From assembly GCF_016756745.1 (NCBI RefSeq), contig NZ_JAESIH010000061.1:1-64000 (forward strand): a stretch of 64,000 nucleotides of DNA. Direction: 5' to 3'. Position 1 is the stretch's first letter. Every line of letters starts with the position of its first letter. Shown here in pieces: positions 62,216-64,000 of this stretch. A program made the translations under genes and the position numbers. Source of the stretch: Aminivibrio sp. (GTDB lineage: Bacteria > Synergistota > Synergistia > Synergistales > Aminobacteriaceae). The notes below the pieces were generated by a model. The model saw only the letters and a program-made list of their open reading frames with translations. It had not been told where the DNA came from and did not search any database.

Positions 62216-64000
62216 GCTGGTTTTCCTCCTGCCGGCTCTGCAGCGCTTCCCTGGCCGGACGGCTCATGGACACTTCGATGGGCTCGGTGGCGTTCAGGTG
62301 AACATCCATCTGGGGGAAGGCCACGGCAATGTTCTTTTCCTCGAAGAGAGAGACAAGGCGGAACCGGAGGTCGCTGGGCACCTTCACCGTGGAGGCATTG
62401 GTCATGTCCACCCAGAAGAAGAGGCTGAATTCCAGAGCGTTGGGCCCGAAGTCCCGGAAAACCACGTAGGGCTCAGGCTTTTTCAGCACCCTCGAATGAT
62501 CATCCGCCGCCTTAAGCAGCAGCTTCTCCACTTCCCTCGCGTCCGAGCCGTACGCCACTCCTACGTTGATCTTGAGCCGGATCTTCTGGTCTGTGAGGTT
62601 CCAGTTGATGATCTTGTTGTTCAGGAAATAGCTGTTCGGTATAAGCACGTCGATGTTGTCGAAGGTCTTCACCCTGGTGGACCGGGAGCCGATCTCCTCC
62701 ACGGTGGCGAACAAGCCGTCTATCTCGATGGTGTCGTCCGGCCTTATGGGCTTTGAGAGCATCAGGATGAAACCGCTGATGAGGTTGTTGAAGAAGTTCT
62801 GGGCGCCGAAACCGATGCCGATGGCCAGGGCACCGCCAAGGAAGGCGAACGCCGTGAGGGGAATGCCGACCAGGTCAAGGGCCGACAGGATGAAGGAGAC
62901 CATGAAGACATAGAAGAGAATCTGCTGGGTGGCCTTCCGGGCCGACAAGTCGAGGCCGAATCTCTTGAGCAGCGTCCTGCCGAGAAAGGCGGTGAGTCTG
63001 CCGCTCAGGAAGAACGCCGCGATGAAGAGGATAATGGCAAGAACGAGCTTCGCTATGGTGACATCGAAGCCATCGCCGGACCAGAGGGAAATGTTCCAGA
63101 AGGCCAGGAAGCGGTCCTTGCTTAAACGGGTGACCTGCTCGGCGATGCGCACGGCGTCGATCTGGTTGTCAAGCTCCTCCTGAAACCGGTTGTAGTTGTT
63201 GAAAAGACCAAGCAGCATGGCCACGGTAGCATTGGTGGTCTGGACAGTCTTGTCCAGCGCCTCGATACGCTTCTGGATCCTTGTGGCGACTGCATTGTTT
63301 GCTTTCACCTCCTCAAGCTCTTTCTGGGCTGCGAGAATATCGGCCTGCATGGAGGCAAGCTTCCGCTGCTGGACCTGGAACATATTCTCCAGATCCTTGA
63401 TCCTGTTCTTCACGCTGCTGCGGTAGTCCCATATTTCCTGAGACTTTACCGTCCCCTGGATGAGGCCGTACCGCACCTCCCAGATCCTCCTGTTTTCGTC
63501 AAGCACCATGAGTTCCTGTTCCGCCTGTTCAAGGGCTGCCTGGTTGTGCTTCAGCCAAGCTTCCCTTTCCGCGACACTTGCCCGGGCCACCAGCCGCTGC
63601 TGGTCGTTCCGCGCCGAGCTCAGTTCGCCCTGAGCCCTGGTAAGAGCGCTGCGCAGCTTTTCCCGCTCCGCCTGGAGGGCAGCGATTTTCTCCCGTGTTT
63701 TTGTGATCTCCTGGGCAATCGCTTCCATCCGGCCGTTCCTGTCCGCTTCATCGAAATGCAGGTTTTTCCTGACGCCTTCGAGGTCATTTCCCAATATTTT
63801 TTTCTGGGCCTCGAGGAAAGTTCGCCGAACATTATTGGCTTCCAGATTGGTTTTCTGGAGGAAAACGGTTACCCTCGCCGTCTCCAGATCTGCCTCGGCC
63901 TCGCGGAGCTGGAGTTCTTTCGTCATGGCCTTTCCTTCCGGCGTTTGAGCCTCCCGCCGGAGTTCTTCCACCCTTCCCTCAAGCTGGGTGACCTGGCCCC
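62202..64000 (-). CDS. MscS-family mechanosensitive channel with coiled-coil N-terminus (cut by window edge)
   Basis: At least 599 residues are visible and the frame continues past the right edge. The N-terminal 300 residues are Glu/Gln/Arg-rich coiled coil, followed by hydrophobic segments, the pore-lining helix region (AFLGGALAIGIGFGAQNFFNNLISGFILM) and the cytoplasmic beta domain (KPIRPDDTIEIDG, RSTRVKTFDNIDVLIPN). This architecture resembles large MscK/YbdG-type channels that release solutes on osmotic downshock. The N-terminus, including any signal peptide, is outside the window. Confidence 0.9.
   Translation of the reverse strand, partial: GQVTQLEGRVEELRREAQTPEGKAMTKELQLREAEADLETARVTVFLQKTNLEANNVRRTFLEAQKKILGNDLEGVRKNLHFDEADRNGRMEAIAQEITKTREKIAALQAEREKLRSALTRAQGELSSARNDQQRLVARASVAEREAWLKHNQAALEQAEQELMVLDENRRIWEVRYGLIQGTVKSQEIWDYRSSVKNRIKDLENMFQVQQRKLASMQADILAAQKELEEVKANNAVATRIQKRIEALDKTVQTTNATVAMLLGLFNNYNRFQEELDNQIDAVRIAEQVTRLSKDRFLAFWNISLWSGDGFDVTIAKLVLAIILFIAAFFLSGRLTAFLGRTLLKRFGLDLSARKATQQILFYVFMVSFILSALDLVGIPLTAFAFLGGALAIGIGFGAQNFFNNLISGFILMLSKPIRPDDTIEIDGLFATVEEIGSRSTRVKTFDNIDVLIPNSYFLNNKIINWNLTDQKIRLKINVGVAYGSDAREVEKLLLKAADDHSRVLKKPEPYVVFRDFGPNALEFSLFFWVDMTNASTVKVPSDLRFRLVSLFEEKNIAVAFPQMDVHLNATEPIEVSMSRPAREALQSRQEENQRGIP

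Noticed and set aside
1-64000. CRISPR arrays, prophage, insertion sequences, tRNA or rRNA genes
   Set aside because: I saw no regularly spaced direct repeats, no transposase or phage structural genes, and no tRNA cloverleaf or rRNA sequence on either strand; I could not run dedicated searches.

Overview
The window looks like chromosomal DNA from an anaerobic, amino-acid-fermenting diderm bacterium, most plausibly Synergistota (inference; no rRNA or other marker is present). The DNA is GC-rich with compact co-directional operons. It carries several oligomeric-solute importers (BMP-type ABC, TRAP, TAXI-TRAP, Liv-type ABC), several M20 amidohydrolases, oligopeptidase F, a periplasmic alpha-2-macroglobulin with PBP1C, and an encapsulin.

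Positions 1-18.7 kb form a catabolic island on the minus strand with a divergent LysR regulator. Transcription starts near 17.4 kb: an M20 hydrolase, a threonine-synthase-like enzyme, serine hydroxymethyltransferase (glyA), an unusual PLP fold-type II enzyme, a DctPQM TRAP transporter, ygeY and ygeW. A second unit encodes a BMP/Nup-type ABC transporter and a hydantoinase (hyuA). Formate-THF ligase (fhs) begins at the left edge. ygeW, ygeY and hyuA are hallmark partners of the anaerobic purine/urate catabolic cluster; glyA and fhs would connect it to one-carbon metabolism.

Positions 18.7-25.3 kb hold pepF, a two-gene TAXI-TRAP transporter, a flavin reductase-like protein and an hsp20. From 25.3 to 29.2 kb there are an orphan tungstate-binding protein behind a Moco/Tuco-type riboswitch, a decayed Cache/HD-GYP gene, an encapsulated ferritin plus encapsulin shell, and a broken rubrerythrin gene. 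Positions 29.2-33.4 kb contain a tight four-gene cassette of two ATP-grasp ligases, a GNAT acetyltransferase and lysine 2,3-aminomutase, which could make a beta-lysine-containing small molecule; a convergent MFS exporter-like gene follows.

Positions 34.7-37.8 kb hold clpB and a small coiled-coil gene. Then come alpha-2-macroglobulin and pbpC (38.2-45.8 kb), a CbpA-type J protein, xdhC-mnmA, larE, carbonic anhydrase, and msrB with a small gene. Positions 51.2-52.5 kb are a degenerate zone: a transporter pseudogene followed by a complete branched-chain amino-acid attenuator with no ilv or leu gene behind it. The right end carries tag, nifU/nifS with an Rrf2 regulator, a livKHMGF operon whose binding protein has a membrane anchor and long Pro/Ala/Lys/Glu linker, a RocB-like hydrolase, and a truncated MscS-type channel.

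Two patterns cut across the window. First, hsp20, clpB and the J-protein gene each have a housekeeping-type promoter overlapped by a direct heptad repeat of the form GGTYARN-N3-GGTYARN, resembling a CtsR box. Second, an interspersed palindromic repeat occurs six times (three copies of about 265-280 bp, three of about 50-105 bp), with a conserved GTCRCCGG loop and stems that change on both arms together.
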